A stretch of DNA of 64,000 bases from Pseudosulfitobacter pseudonitzschiae. GTDB taxonomy: Bacteria > Pseudomonadota > Alphaproteobacteria > Rhodobacterales > Rhodobacteraceae. Position numbers and translations under genes: made by a program. Shown one piece after another: positions 33,706 to 42,889 of the stretch. Positions within the stretch are counted from its first letter, which is position 1. Each line of letters starts with the position of its first letter. The notes under the pieces are model-generated. The model ran no database searches, was not told the DNA's origin, and saw only the letters and a program-made list of their open reading frames with translations. The stretch is from contig NZ_FQVP01000003.1 in the NCBI RefSeq assembly GCF_900129395.1, positions 496,001-560,000 of the forward strand. The letters run 5' to 3'.

Positions 33706-35195
33706 TGATCGCCGCATGGCTTGCGGCGCGCACGGTGTGGCAGTGGATCTTGCTGGCGCTGGGCTGTGGGGCTGTCATGTCCCTGGGGCAGGCGCCGGTC
33801 GATCTGCCTTTGCCGATGATGCTCGGGCTGTTGGTCAGCTTTGTGTTCTATACAGGGGCCGCGCGCGCCGGTCGGGCAGGGCTGGTCGGCTTTGTCATTG
33901 GCTTTGCCTATTTCGTGCTGACGCTGACCTGGCTGACCGAACCGTTCCAGATCGACGCGGCCCGCGATGGCTGGATGGCGCCCTTTGCGCTGGCGGGCAT
34001 GTCGGCACTGTTGGCGGCATTCTGGGGCGTGGCCTTTTCCCTGGCGCGGCGGTTGCGCACAGGCGTGATGGGACTTGCGGTGCTGTGGCCGCTGGCCGAA
34101 CTGGGGCGCGGCTATCTGTTCACCGGATTTCCGTGGGGCATGTTGCCACAAGGGCTGCTCGATACGCCTGCTGCGCAGGCTCTGGCGTGGGTTGGTCCTT
34201 ATGGGCTGATGCTGTTGCTGTGCGCGGGGGCGGCAGTGCTGGTGTGGTTGATCGACCGTCCGCTGTTGGTCCTGCCGCCTGCCGCGGTGGCGCTGGCCGC
34301 CGTGCTTTGGCCGATGAGCTTGCCCGCGCCACAGACAACCGGCCAAATGGTGCGCCTCGTGCAGCCCAATGCACCGCAGGAGGAAAAGTTCGACCCAGAG
34401 AAGCTGCCGGTTTTCATGAATCGATTACTGGAAGCCACGGCGGCCGAACCGCAGCCTGATCTGGTGGTCTGGCCGGAAACCGCCGTGCCGTATCTGCTGG
34501 AATATGCCCAGCCGGTCTTTGACGAGATTGCCATCGCGGCGCGTGGTGCGCCGGTGGTGCTGGGCATCCAGCGGCGCGATGAGGACTGGTACTATAACTC
34601 GCTGGTCGTGGTGGACGGCAACGGGCAGGTGACGGACACATACGACAAATACCACCTGGTGCCCTTCGGTGAATACATGCCGCTGAGCGATCTGGCGTCC
34701 AAGCTTGGCCTGCGCGGTCTGGCCGAAGCGGTGGGCGGATACGGTCGAGGGCCGGGGCCGCGCATGATCGACCTGGGCGCGCTGGGACAGGCACTGCCGC
34801 TGATCTGCTACGAGGCGGTCTTTGCGCAGGATGTCGGCGCCGCGCCGACCCGCCCCTCGTTCCTGATTCAGATCACCAATGACGCATGGTTCGGCCAGCG
34901 CGCAGGTCCGCAGCAGCATCTGGCACAGGCGCGGATGCGGGCGATTGAACAGGGGCTGCCGCTGGCGCGTGCGGCCAACACCGGTATTTCCGCGATGATC
35001 GGTCCGCGTGGCCAAGTGCTGGAGAGCCTTCCCTTGGGCGTTGCGGGTCATGTGGACGCCGATTTGCCTGCGCCCCTGGCGCCGACAGTTTATGCACGCA
35101 CCGGCGATATGCCGCTGTTGATCGTGTTGCTCTTGGGGTGGGGCGTCCTTTTGGCACGCCGCATTTCGATTGACGCACCCCGTCGTCGTCCATAA
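33702..35195 (+). CDS. lnt: Apolipoprotein N-acyltransferase
   Basis: A 497-residue inner-membrane enzyme that adds the third acyl chain to lipoproteins. About seven hydrophobic segments precede and follow the nitrilase-like domain. The catalytic triad is visible: Glu in 'VVWPETAVPYLLE', Lys in 'YDKYHLVPFGEYMPL' and Cys in 'PLICYEAVF'. The start overlaps the corC stop (ATGA), so translation is coupled. Full length. metK with its riboswitch follows after a 12-base space. Confidence 0.96.
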   Translation: MMIAAWLAARTVWQWILLALGCGAVMSLGQAPVDLPLPMMLGLLVSFVFYTGAARAGRAGLVGFVIGFAYFVLTLTWLTEPFQIDAARDGWMAPFALAGMSALLAAFWGVAFSLARRLRTGVMGLAVLWPLAELGRGYLFTGFPWGMLPQGLLDTPAAQALAWVGPYGLMLLLCAGAAVLVWLIDRPLLVLPPAAVALAAVLWPMSLPAPQTTGQMVRLVQPNAPQEEKFDPEKLPVFMNRLLEATAAEPQPDLVVWPETAVPYLLEYAQPVFDEIAIAARGAPVVLGIQRRDEDWYYNSLVVVDGNGQVTDTYDKYHLVPFGEYMPLSDLASKLGLRGLAEAVGGYGRGPGPRMIDLGALGQALPLICYEAVFAQDVGAAPTRPSFLIQITNDAWFGQRAGPQQHLAQARMRAIEQGLPLARAANTGISAMIGPRGQVLESLPLGVAGHVDADLPAPLAPTVYARTGDMPLLIVLLLGWGVLLARRISIDAPRRRP

Positions 35196-35207
35196 ACCGG
35201 ACAGGAC

Positions 35208-35252
35208 GTGTCACAACGGCTTCCTGGCGTGACACATGATTTCAATGGAGCA
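35208..35252 (+). promoter_or_regulatory. SAM/SAH riboswitch controlling metK translation
   Basis: A stem GTGTCAC (35208-35214) pairs with GTGACAC (35229-35235). The loop reads AACGGCTTCCTGGC, and TGGAGCA (35246-35252) follows the stem after a short linker. This is the layout and conserved sequence of the small H-type pseudoknot SAM/SAH riboswitch of Rhodobacterales metK genes: loop CUUCC can pair with GGAG, which is also the metK Shine-Dalgarno. Bound ligand should hide the ribosome site and lower metK expression. This also fixes the metK start at 35257. Confidence 0.93.
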
Positions 35253-35256
35253 CTTC

Positions 35257-36438
35257 ATGTCCCGACAGAATTACATTTTCACCTCGGAATCCGTTTCCGA
35301 GGGACACCCTGATAAGGTGTGCGACCGCATTTCCGACGCTGTTCTGGATGCGCTGCTGACTGAAGAACCCGAAGCGCGTGTCGCCTGCGAAACCTTTGCC
35401 ACCACCAACCGCGTGGTCATCGGGGGCGAGATCGGCCTGTCGGATCAGGATAAACTGCACGAATACATGGCGCGGATCGAAGACATCGCCCGCGACTGTA
35501 TCCGTGACATCGGCTACGAGCAGGACAAGTTCCACTGGGAAACCTGCGAGATCACCAACTTGCTGCACGAACAGTCCGCACATATCGCCCAAGGGGTGAA
35601 TGCGGCCACTGACAAGGAAGAGGGCGCAGGCGATCAGGGCATCATGTTCGGTTTCGCCACCAATGAAACAGACGCGCTTATGCCGGCGCCGATCCTCTAT
35701 GCCCACGCGATCCTGAAACGGCTGGCCGAAGTCCGCAAGGACGGCACCGAACCGACCCTTGGCCCTGATGCCAAAAGCCAGCTGTCCGTGCGCTACGAAA
35801 ACGGCAAGCCGGTGGGCGTGTCGTCACTGGTTCTGTCCACGCAGCATCTGGACCCCGACCTGACCAGCGCCGACATTCGCGCAATCGTGGAGCCCTACAT
35901 CACCGAAGTGCTGCCCGAAGGCTGGCTGACCGACGCCACGAAGTGGCACGTGAACCCCACGGGCAAGTTTGTCATCGGCGGCCCCGACGGCGACGCTGGT
36001 TTGACCGGTCGCAAGATCATCGTGGACACCTATGGCGGTGCAGCCCCGCACGGCGGCGGTGCATTCTCAGGGAAAGACCCGACCAAGGTGGACCGCTCGG
36101 CGGCCTATGCGGCGCGCTATCTGGCCAAGAACGTCGTGGCGGCAGGGCTGGCAGAGAAATGCACGATCCAGCTCAGCTATGCCATCGGTGTCAGCAAGCC
36201 GTTGTCGATCTATTGCGATACCTTCGGTACGGGGGCGGTAAGGCCCGCGGACATCGAAGCGGCGATTGATAAGGTGATGGACCTGACCCCGCGCGGTATC
36301 CGCGAGCACCTGAGCCTGAACAAACCGATCTACCAACGCACGGCGGCCTACGGCCACTTTGGTCGCGCACCGGATGCGGATGGCGGGTTCAGCTGGGAAA
36401 ACACCGATCTGGTCGAGGCTTTGAAAGCCGCCGTCTGA
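35257..36438 (+). CDS. metK: S-adenosylmethionine synthetase
   Basis: A 393-residue enzyme that makes SAM from ATP and methionine. Family blocks are '[20 protein letters not shown]' (shown at limit), '[16 protein letters not shown]' and '[23 protein letters not shown]' (part). ATG 35257 is chosen because GGAG, seven bases upstream, is the riboswitch-controlled ribosome site and [12 protein letters not shown] is the family start; ATG codons at 35236 and 35248 lie inside the riboswitch. Feedback by SAM or SAH is expected. Confidence 0.98.
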   Translation: MSRQNYIFTSESVSEGHPDKVCDRISDAVLDALLTEEPEARVACETFATTNRVVIGGEIGLSDQDKLHEYMARIEDIARDCIRDIGYEQDKFHWETCEITNLLHEQSAHIAQGVNAATDKEEGAGDQGIMFGFATNETDALMPAPILYAHAILKRLAEVRKDGTEPTLGPDAKSQLSVRYENGKPVGVSSLVLSTQHLDPDLTSADIRAIVEPYITEVLPEGWLTDATKWHVNPTGKFVIGGPDGDAGLTGRKIIVDTYGGAAPHGGGAFSGKDPTKVDRSAAYAARYLAKNVVAAGLAEKCTIQLSYAIGVSKPLSIYCDTFGTGAVRPADIEAAIDKVMDLTPRGIREHLSLNKPIYQRTAAYGHFGRAPDADGGFSWENTDLVEALKAAV

Positions 36439-36451
36439 GCGCGCTGCCTTG

Positions 36452-36491
36452 GCGCCTTTGGCGCTTGCCGGGGTACTTGGGGCGAAAAGAA
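36452..36491 (-). repeat. Intergenic REP-like repeat, copy 6 (degenerate)
   Basis: Minus-strand head TTCTTTTCGCCCC, a CCAAGTACCCCGG core in place of the AT-rich core, then GCGCC-AAA-GGCGC (36452-36464). Head and small hairpin match copy 4. It lies between convergent metK and the ABM gene, next to a separate terminator. Confidence 0.5.
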
Positions 36492-36493
36492 GC

Positions 36494-36523
36494 GGGGCGG
36501 TGCCGGTGGGCGCCGCCCCTTTT
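36494..36523 (+). terminator. Terminator between metK and the ABM gene
   Basis: An 11-bp GC-rich stem GGGGCGGTGCC / GGCGCCGCCCC with one G-U pair, 4-base loop and TTTT tail. It ends metK transcription and may act on the convergent gene. Confidence 0.85.
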
Positions 36524-36528
36524 CATGA

Positions 36529-36843
36529 TCAGGCGGGGCTGAGCACATGAATCTTGCGGTCGGCGATCATGTCTTTTGTCGCCCTGCCATAGTCTTTCAT
36601 ATGGGGCGCGACCGCATGGGCCATCAGCGCATCAAGGCTGGCCCAATCCTCGATCACCATGAAGGTGTCTTCACCGATGGGGGTTTGGAACGGACCCACA
36701 TCCGGCGTGTCCGTAACCGCGCGGTAGCTGATGCAGCCGTCTTCGGCGTGCACGGCGGGCACGTTGGCGTTGAATTTCTCCAGAAGTTTGGCGCGCTGGC
36801 CGGAGTTGGCGGTGATGACGGCAACGACGTGGACATGGCTCAT
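36529..36843 (-). CDS. Antibiotic biosynthesis monooxygenase (ABM) domain protein
   Basis: A 104-residue single-domain protein of the dimeric alpha/beta-barrel ABM family: 'VHVVAVITANSGQRAKLLEKF', 'AEDGCISYRAVTD' and 'FMVIEDWASLDALMAHAVAPH' are typical. Members include quinol monooxygenases and many proteins of unknown use. ATG 36843 follows GAGGAG; the frame open to 36885 is not supported. Stands alone, divergent from trmB. Confidence 0.87.
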   Translation of the reverse strand: MSHVHVVAVITANSGQRAKLLEKFNANVPAVHAEDGCISYRAVTDTPDVGPFQTPIGEDTFMVIEDWASLDALMAHAVAPHMKDYGRATKDMIADRKIHVLSPA

Positions 36844-36944
36844 GGGGCTCTCCTCTTTCCTGTGCCCAAGGCTAGCAGCGCGCACGTTGCGGGGAAGCGA
36901 TACGTTGCGTTGCGCATTTCAAAACTTGGCGCTAAACCGCCGCC

Positions 36945-37646
36945 ATGAACACACCCACACGCCCCCACCGCAATTTTTATGGCCGCCGCAAGGGCAAGCA
37001 CCTGAAGTCGAGCCAGGAAGGCTATCTTGACCAGGACCTTGCCGCGCTGTCGCCGGGGCCGGTGGATTGGGACGTGAACCCCGACCGCACGCCGCTGGAT
37101 TTACAGGGGCTGTTCGGAGGCAAACCTGTCTGGCTGGAAATCGGCTTTGGCGGCGGCGAGCATATGGTGCACCAGGCCGCCGCGAACCCCGACGTGGGGA
37201 TCATCGGCTGCGAGCCTTATATCAACGGCGTGGCGATGTTGCTGGGCAAGATCCGCAAGGCCAAGGTGGACAATCTGGCGGTCTATCCGGGTGACGTGCG
37301 CGACATGTTCGACGTGCTGCCCGAAGCGTCGATTGACCGTGCGTTCCTGCTGTATCCCGACCCCTGGCCCAAAGCGCGGCATCACCGGCGCCGGTTTGTG
37401 ACGCCCGAACATCTGGAGCCGCTGGTGCGCGTGATGAAACCCGGCGCAATCTTTCGCGTGGCGACGGATATTCCCGATTATGTACGGCAAACGCTGGAGC
37501 AGGTGCCGGGGCACGGGTTTGAATGGCTGGCCGAGGGACCGGACGACTGGCGCGTGGCTTGGGATGACTGGATTTCGACCCGCTACGAAAAAAAGGCACT
37601 GCGCGAGGGGCGCGTGCCGCATTATCTGACGTTTCGGAAAAAGTAG
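36945..37646 (+). CDS. trmB: tRNA (guanine-N7-)-methyltransferase
   Basis: A 233-residue enzyme that methylates G46 in the variable loop of tRNA. 'WLEIGFGGGEHMVHQAA' is the SAM site, and 'LLYPDPWPKARHHRRRFV' is the TrmB signature. The N-terminal 'RNFYGRRKGKHLK' is basic and may bind tRNA. Full length. Monocistronic, ending at a GC hairpin shared with the convergent aldehyde dehydrogenase. Confidence 0.96.
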   Translation: MNTPTRPHRNFYGRRKGKHLKSSQEGYLDQDLAALSPGPVDWDVNPDRTPLDLQGLFGGKPVWLEIGFGGGEHMVHQAAANPDVGIIGCEPYINGVAMLLGKIRKAKVDNLAVYPGDVRDMFDVLPEASIDRAFLLYPDPWPKARHHRRRFVTPEHLEPLVRVMKPGAIFRVATDIPDYVRQTLEQVPGHGFEWLAEGPDDWRVAWDDWISTRYEKKALREGRVPHYLTFRKK

Positions 37647-37650
37647 GGAT

Positions 37651-37672
37651 CGGGGGGCCAAAGCGCCCCCCG
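37651..37672. terminator. Bidirectional terminator hairpin between trmB and the aldehyde dehydrogenase
   Basis: A perfect 8-bp stem CGGGGGGC / GCCCCCCG with a 6-base loop, 5 bases after the trmB stop and 19 bases from the other stop. No clear T-run. Confidence 0.65.
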
Positions 37673-37691
37673 AGTTCATTTCAAGCGGTGG

Positions 37692-39074
37692 TCATTCGTC
37701 CATGATCAGGACAGCCTTGGCGTTGGTGAATTCCAGCATGCCAAAGCCGCCGTGCTCGCGGCCATAACCTGAATCCTTCACGCCGCCGAAGGGCATGTTC
37801 GGTGTCGCCAAGCCAAAGCCGTTGATGAACACCATGCCTGTGTCGAATTCGACCTCTGCCAGTTCCTGCGCACGTTTCACATCGCGCGATATGATGCCGC
37901 CGCCCAAGCCGAACTTGCTGTCATTGGCGATGCGCATGGCGTCCTCATCATCCTTGGCGCGGATCAGGGCCGCGACGGGGCCAAACAATTCGTCGTCATA
38001 GGCAGGCTGGCCCGGCTGGACGTTGGCCAGAACGGTCGCGGGATAGAAGTATCCGTTACCGTCGGGTATTTCACCGCCGCACAGGATTTCGGCACCCTTG
38101 GCGACCGATTGCTCCACCTGCTTGTGCAGATCGTCGCGCAGGTCCTTGCGGGCCATCGGACCGATCCCGGCCTCCTTGCCGGTGGGATCGCCGTAGGTCA
38201 CGGCTTTCATCGCCTTGACGAAAGCCTCGCGGAAATCGTCATAGACCGCGTCCGAGACCACAAAGCGTTTGGCCGCAACGCAGGTTTCGCCGTTGTTATA
38301 GGTCCGGCCCGTGGCACAGATTTGCGCGGCTTTCTCGACATCCGCATCTGCCATGACAATGTAGGCATCGTTCGACCCCAGTTCGAGCACGGTTTTCTTC
38401 AGCACCTTGCCCGCCTTGACCGCAATGTCGCGACCTGCAGCGGGGCTGCCGGTCAGGGTGACGCCGCGCACCAACTCATGTTCGATCACGGCGTCGGATT
38501 GGTCATGGCTGATGATCAAGGCTGAGAATAGGCCCGCGGGCAGTCCCGCATCCGCATAGATTTCATCCAGCATCTGGCCCGATCCAGCGACGTTCGAGGC
38601 GTGTTTCAGCAGCACGCCGTTGCCTGCCATCAGGTTGGCGATGGAATAGCGCACGACCTGATAGGCGGGAAAATTCCACGGCTGAATGCCGTACACGATG
38701 CCGATGGGTGCGTGAACCACGCGGCCACGGCTGCCGCTTTGAATCTCGCGTTCCTCGCTTGCCAATACCTTGGGCCCGTTTTCGGCGGTATAATCACAGA
38801 TGGCAGCGCACAGATCGATTTCCTGCTCGGACTGGCTCAGTAGCTTGCCCATCTCTTGGGTCATCAGCGCGGCCAATTCGTCCTTGCGGTCGCGCAGGCC
38901 CTGGCCGATGGCCTTGATCACTTTTCCGCGCTCTTCGTGCGACTTTAGCCGCCAGTCGCGGAATGCCGCGTGGCAGGCCTGGATGCGCGATTCCAGTTCG
39001 GCGTCGTCCAGATAGGTGTGGGTGGCGATTTTGGCACCGGTGGCGGGGTTTGTGGTGTCGAATGAATGGGTCAT
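37692..39074 (-). CDS. NAD(P)-dependent succinate-semialdehyde dehydrogenase-like aldehyde dehydrogenase
   Basis: A 460-residue aldehyde dehydrogenase. The nucleophile Cys lies in 'TYNNGETCVAAKRF', the Glu in 'TVLELGSNDAYIV', and 'IQPWNFPAYQV' binds the cofactor. 'LELGSND' and the length fit the GabD/Sad group that oxidises succinate semialdehyde and similar short aldehydes. No GABA aminotransferase is next to it, so the real substrate is uncertain. Divergent from aroA with a 115-base gap. Confidence 0.88.
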   Translation of the reverse strand: MTHSFDTTNPATGAKIATHTYLDDAELESRIQACHAAFRDWRLKSHEERGKVIKAIGQGLRDRKDELAALMTQEMGKLLSQSEQEIDLCAAICDYTAENGPKVLASEEREIQSGSRGRVVHAPIGIVYGIQPWNFPAYQVVRYSIANLMAGNGVLLKHASNVAGSGQMLDEIYADAGLPAGLFSALIISHDQSDAVIEHELVRGVTLTGSPAAGRDIAVKAGKVLKKTVLELGSNDAYIVMADADVEKAAQICATGRTYNNGETCVAAKRFVVSDAVYDDFREAFVKAMKAVTYGDPTGKEAGIGPMARKDLRDDLHKQVEQSVAKGAEILCGGEIPDGNGYFYPATVLANVQPGQPAYDDELFGPVAALIRAKDDEDAMRIANDSKFGLGGGIISRDVKRAQELAEVEFDTGMVFINGFGLATPNMPFGGVKDSGYGREHGGFGMLEFTNAKAVLIMDE

Positions 39075-39189
39075 GAAGCTCTCCTACTTGTTGGGGACCC
39101 AACGCGAGGGGCTGGGGCATGTTCCGTGCATGGACGTGACGGAAACGAGCGGCTAAGACTTGGCGCGAACACGAAACCAAGGAATTGCC

Positions 39190-40542
39190 ATGTCCAGCCA
39201 CGGTGCCCCCATCCCTATGACCTCGCGCGCCTGCGGTGCGCTGACCGGAACGGCGCAGGTGCCGGGCGACAAGTCGATCTCGCATCGCTCGTTGATCCTG
39301 GGTGCCCTGAGCGTGGGCGAAACCACGATCACCGGATTGCTGGAAGGGCAGGACGTGCTGGACACGGCGCGCGCGATGCGTGCCTTTGGCGCCGAGGTGA
39401 CGGATCACGGCGGCGGCAGCTGGTCGGTGCACGGTGTCGGCGTCGGGGGCTTTGCCGAACCGGATCAGGTGATTGACTGCGGCAACTCGGGCACCGGCGT
39501 GCGGCTGATCATGGGTTGTATGGCGACCTCGCCCATTTCCGCGACGTTTACCGGCGATGCCAGCCTGAACGGCCGTCCCATGGCGCGGGTGACCGATCCG
39601 CTGGCCTTGTTTGGCACACAATCGGTGGGCCGCTCGGGCGGGCGTCTGCCCATGACCATCGTGGGTGCGGCCGAGCCTGTGCCAGTGCGCTACGTCGTGC
39701 CGGTGCCGTCGGCGCAGGTGAAATCGGCGGTGCTGCTGGCCGGGCTGAACGCCCCCGGCAAAACCGTGGTGATCGAGACCGAGGCGACCCGCGACCACAC
39801 CGAACGGATGCTGGCAGGCTTTGGCGCGGAGATCACCACCGAGATCACCGACGAAGGCCGCGTCATCACCCTGACCGGTCAGCCGGAGTTGAAGGCCCAG
39901 CATATTGACGTACCTCGCGATCCGTCGTCCGCAGCCTTCCCGGTCTGTGCAGCGTTGATCGTGCCCGGCTCGGACGTGCTGGTGCCCAACATCGGCCTGA
40001 ACCCGACGCGGGCAGGGTTGTTCACCACGTTGCGCGAGATGGGGGCGGACCTGACCTATGAAAACGAACGTGAAGAGGGCGGCGAGCCTGTGGCCGACCT
40101 GCGTGCGCGGTTCTCCCCCGATCTGAAAGGCATCGAAGTGCCCGCCGAACGTGCCGCCAGCATGATCGACGAATACCCCGTTCTGTCGGTCGTCGCGGCC
40201 TTTGCCAACGGCAAGACGCATATGCCCGGCGTCAAGGAACTGCGCGTCAAGGAAAGCGACCGGATCGACGCGATGAAGGTGGGGCTTGAGGCCAACGGGA
40301 TCACCGTCGAGGACGGCCCCGATTGGTGGACTGTCACCGGATTGGGCCACGGCAACGTGCCGGGTGGGGCGACCTGCGCCAGCCACCTGGATCACCGCAT
40401 TGCCATGTCATTCCTGGTGTTGGGCATGGCAACGCAGCGGCCCGTGTCGGTGGATGATGGCGGGCCGATCGCCACCTCCTTCCCGATATTCGAGCCGCTG
40501 ATGGGGGGCCTGGGTGCCGCCATCACGCGCAGCAATGGCTGA
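39190..40542 (+). CDS. aroA: 3-phosphoshikimate 1-carboxyvinyltransferase (class II EPSP synthase)
   Basis: A 450-residue EPSP synthase of the shikimate pathway. It has the class II motif set: GDKS (26-29), SAQVK, RDHTE and NPTR, as in the Agrobacterium CP4 enzyme. At the glyphosate-contact position where CP4 has Ala100 ('GNAATG'), this protein has Gly101 ('GNSGTG'), as in class I enzymes. The start MSSHGAPIP at 39190 follows AAGGAA. It overlaps the small membrane-protein gene by 8 bases and heads aroA-orf-cmk. Confidence 0.95.
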   Translation: MSSHGAPIPMTSRACGALTGTAQVPGDKSISHRSLILGALSVGETTITGLLEGQDVLDTARAMRAFGAEVTDHGGGSWSVHGVGVGGFAEPDQVIDCGNSGTGVRLIMGCMATSPISATFTGDASLNGRPMARVTDPLALFGTQSVGRSGGRLPMTIVGAAEPVPVRYVVPVPSAQVKSAVLLAGLNAPGKTVVIETEATRDHTERMLAGFGAEITTEITDEGRVITLTGQPELKAQHIDVPRDPSSAAFPVCAALIVPGSDVLVPNIGLNPTRAGLFTTLREMGADLTYENEREEGGEPVADLRARFSPDLKGIEVPAERAASMIDEYPVLSVVAAFANGKTHMPGVKELRVKESDRIDAMKVGLEANGITVEDGPDWWTVTGLGHGNVPGGATCASHLDHRIAMSFLVLGMATQRPVSVDDGGPIATSFPIFEPLMGGLGAAITRSNG

Positions 40543-41059
40543 TCCGCTGCCCCGCTGGTTCGGCCCGCTTTTGTGGGCCACGATGCTGGTGTTCGCGGCG
40601 ATGGCATGGACCGCGACCCGCAGCCTGACGCCTGCGCCCGAATGGTCGGTGTTCGATGCGCGCGTTTTCGGTTACGATCTGGACTATGCGCAGGGTTATA
40701 TCGCGGCCTTGCGCATAACAGACGGGATCGAGGTCTATCTGGGCCGACAGAGGATGCTGGACACGGTCTTTCCGGCGTTGTTGTCCGCGGTTTTGCTGGT
40801 GGTGATCCGGGCGCGGTTTCGCGGCGTCGCACAGATGGGCCTGGGCGCGCTGGTGCTGTTCTATCTGGGCGCGGATTACATCGAGAACATGCGTGTGGCC
40901 GCGATGCTGCGGACCGCACCCGACGCGCTGACCCAACAAATGGTGCAGGCCGCCAGCCTTGCCACCGTGCTGAAATATGCGTTTCTCGCCCCCTGCCTGA
41001 TCGCTGCGCTCGTGGTCTATGTTCAGGGGCGCATTGCGCAATCGGAAGGAAGTTCATGA
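40535..41059 (+). CDS. Hypothetical inner-membrane protein between aroA and cmk
   Basis: A 174-residue protein with four likely membrane helices (about 12-28, 68-88, 95-112 and 148-165), overlapping aroA by 8 bases and cmk by the ATGA junction. '[14 protein letters not shown]' and '[18 protein letters not shown]' are its most distinctive blocks. I do not recognise a named family. The position suggests cotranscription with aroA-cmk but not a shared pathway. Confidence 0.8.
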   Translation: MADPLPRWFGPLLWATMLVFAAMAWTATRSLTPAPEWSVFDARVFGYDLDYAQGYIAALRITDGIEVYLGRQRMLDTVFPALLSAVLLVVIRARFRGVAQMGLGALVLFYLGADYIENMRVAAMLRTAPDALTQQMVQAASLATVLKYAFLAPCLIAALVVYVQGRIAQSEGSS

Positions 41060-41670
41060 CCGAACCGTTCACAATCGCCATCGACGGCCCAGCAGCCGCA
41101 GGCAAAGGCACGATCTCCAAGGCCGTGGCTGCGCATTTCAACATGGCGCATCTGGACACCGGGTTGTTGTACCGCGCCGTGGGTGCGCGGATGCTGTCAG
41201 GCGAGGATGCCGTGACCGCCGCCCGTGCGCTGGTGGCCTCGGATCTGGACAACGACAGCCTGCGCACGCAGGCGGTGGCGCAGGCCGCAAGCCAGGTGGC
41301 TGTCATCGCGGAGGTGCGTGCCGCGTTGCTGGATTTCCAGCGTGCCTTTGCCCGCAGGGCCGGGGGGGCCGTTCTGGACGGGCGCGACATCGGCACGGTG
41401 ATCTGCCCGCAGGCCGAAATAAAGCTGTTCGTCACCGCCAGCGCCGAAGTGCGCGCCAAGCGGCGCTATGACGAGCTGGTCCAGCGCGGACAGCCTGCCG
41501 ATCTGGATGCGGTCACCGCTGATGTCAAAGCGCGCGATGCCCGTGACATGGACCGCGCCGAGGCGCCGCTGCGGCCTGCAGACGACGCGGTGCTGATCGA
41601 TACCTCCGACAAGACCATAGACGAAGCGGTGGCCGCAGCCATCGCCGCTGTGAAAAAAGTGAAAGGATGA
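41056..41670 (+). CDS. cmk: Cytidylate kinase
   Basis: A 204-residue kinase that phosphorylates CMP and dCMP. The P-loop '[13 protein letters not shown]' and '[11 protein letters not shown]' open the protein; '[21 protein letters not shown]' and '[20 protein letters not shown]' (shown to limit) are typical. ATG 41056 overlaps the upstream stop (ATGA). aroA-cmk-rpsA-ihfB is a common bacterial order, here with an aldo/keto reductase added before rpsA. Confidence 0.95.
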   Translation: MTEPFTIAIDGPAAAGKGTISKAVAAHFNMAHLDTGLLYRAVGARMLSGEDAVTAARALVASDLDNDSLRTQAVAQAASQVAVIAEVRAALLDFQRAFARRAGGAVLDGRDIGTVICPQAEIKLFVTASAEVRAKRRYDELVQRGQPADLDAVTADVKARDARDMDRAEAPLRPADDAVLIDTSDKTIDEAVAAAIAAVKKVKG

Positions 41671-41674
41671 TCCG

Positions 41675-42673
41675 ATGAAGATGCGCAAGCTGGGGGCACT
41701 TGGCCCGGAGATTTCCGCACTTGGTTATGGCGCCATGTCCTTTGCCGATTTCTACGGCAAGGCAACCGAGGAGGGCAGCCACGCGATCCTGGACATGGCG
41801 CGCGATCAGGGCGTGACCCATATCGACACATCGAATGTCTATGGCATGGGCCAATCCGAAAGCTTTATCGGCAGCTATCTGGCCGCCAATCCGGGCGCGC
41901 GGGATGCATTCCACATCGCGACAAAGGCTGGCATTTCGAAAGACGCAAGCGGCAACCGTTGCTTTGACAACACCCCTGCGCATTTCGAGGCCGAACTGGA
42001 CAAAAGCCTCAAGCGGCTCGGCGTCGATCACGTGGACCTGTATTATTGCCACCGCCGTCAGGCCGACATCCCGATTGAAGAGGTCACCGGCACGCTGGAT
42101 GCGCTGCGCAAAAAGGGCAAGGTCAAGGCCATCGGCTTTTCCGAAATCGCCCCTTCGTCCCTGCGCCGTGCGGTGGCCGTGGCCCATGTGGATGCGGTGC
42201 AGTCGGAATATTCCCTGCAAACCCGTTTCCCCGAACTGGGGCTTGTGCAGGCTTGCGCCGAACTAGGCACGGCGCTGGTCGCCTTTTCTCCGGTCGGGCG
42301 CGGGCTGTTGACGGACACGCCTGCGACGGCAGAAAAGGCAGCGGGCCTGCCGTTCCTGCGCACCAACCCGCGGTTCCAATCGCCGAACCTCGAGGCGAAC
42401 CTTGAAATTCTCAAGGGGTTCCGGGCGCTGGCCGCCGAGATGGGCGAACCCACGGCGGCCCTGTCGATTGCCTGGCTGCTTGCGCAGGGTGACCACATCA
42501 TCCCGATCCCCGGCACCCGCCACACCGCATTCTTCCGCGATCTGGTGCGCGGCGCCGAATTGCAGCTCAGCGCCGACGACCTGGCCCGCATCGACGCGGT
42601 GCTGCCCGTCGGCTGGTGCCACGGCGACCGCTACAACGCGGATCAATGGAACGGTCCGGAACGCTATTGCTAG
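41675..42673 (+). CDS. Aldo/keto reductase
   Basis: A 332-residue (alpha/beta)8 NADPH reductase. The catalytic tetrad is visible: Asp in 'HIDTSNVYG', Tyr in 'NVYGMGQSE', Lys in 'ATKAGIS' and His in 'YYCHRRQ'. C-terminal 'IIPIPGTRH' binds NADPH. It resembles AKR13/YajO-like proteins; the substrate is unknown. ATG 41675 follows AAAGGA and is four bases after cmk, so cotranscription is likely. Confidence 0.9.
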   Translation: MKMRKLGALGPEISALGYGAMSFADFYGKATEEGSHAILDMARDQGVTHIDTSNVYGMGQSESFIGSYLAANPGARDAFHIATKAGISKDASGNRCFDNTPAHFEAELDKSLKRLGVDHVDLYYCHRRQADIPIEEVTGTLDALRKKGKVKAIGFSEIAPSSLRRAVAVAHVDAVQSEYSLQTRFPELGLVQACAELGTALVAFSPVGRGLLTDTPATAEKAAGLPFLRTNPRFQSPNLEANLEILKGFRALAAEMGEPTAALSIAWLLAQGDHIIPIPGTRHTAFFRDLVRGAELQLSADDLARIDAVLPVGWCHGDRYNADQWNGPERYC

Positions 42674-42693
42674 GGCAGGGTGGCGCTTGGACC

Positions 42694-42722
42694 TTGCGCA
42701 CAAGGCCCAAGCCCGCTATACG
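42694..42722 (+). promoter_or_regulatory. Candidate rpsA promoter
   Basis: TTGCGC and TATACG separated by 17 bases, about 165 bases before the rpsA ATG. The leader between is long for this genome and may hold S1 autoregulation; I see no clear structure in it. Confidence 0.4.
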
Positions 42723-42889
42723 CGCGCCTGTCAGCAAGGTGAACACACCGCAAGGCATCGAGATGAGCAGGGTCGGAACACCTCCGGCCCTCTTTGCTTT
42801 GCCGCTCACCTGACCAACGAAACCCTCAAGACCGGCGGAGACAACCGCACGGCCCGAAAACAAACGTAGATTAGGAAACCAGAGACCAC

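Noticed and set aside
35236-35256. Earlier metK starts at 35236 and 35248
   Set aside because: Both lie at or within the riboswitch, and 35248 is inside the Shine-Dalgarno; ATG 35257 has the correct spacing and family N-terminus.
38794-40395. Minus-strand frame of 533 codons over aroA
   Set aside because: Shadow of aroA and of the aldehyde dehydrogenase; the residue mix (His/Arg/Gly/Gln) is typical of antisense GC-rich sequence.
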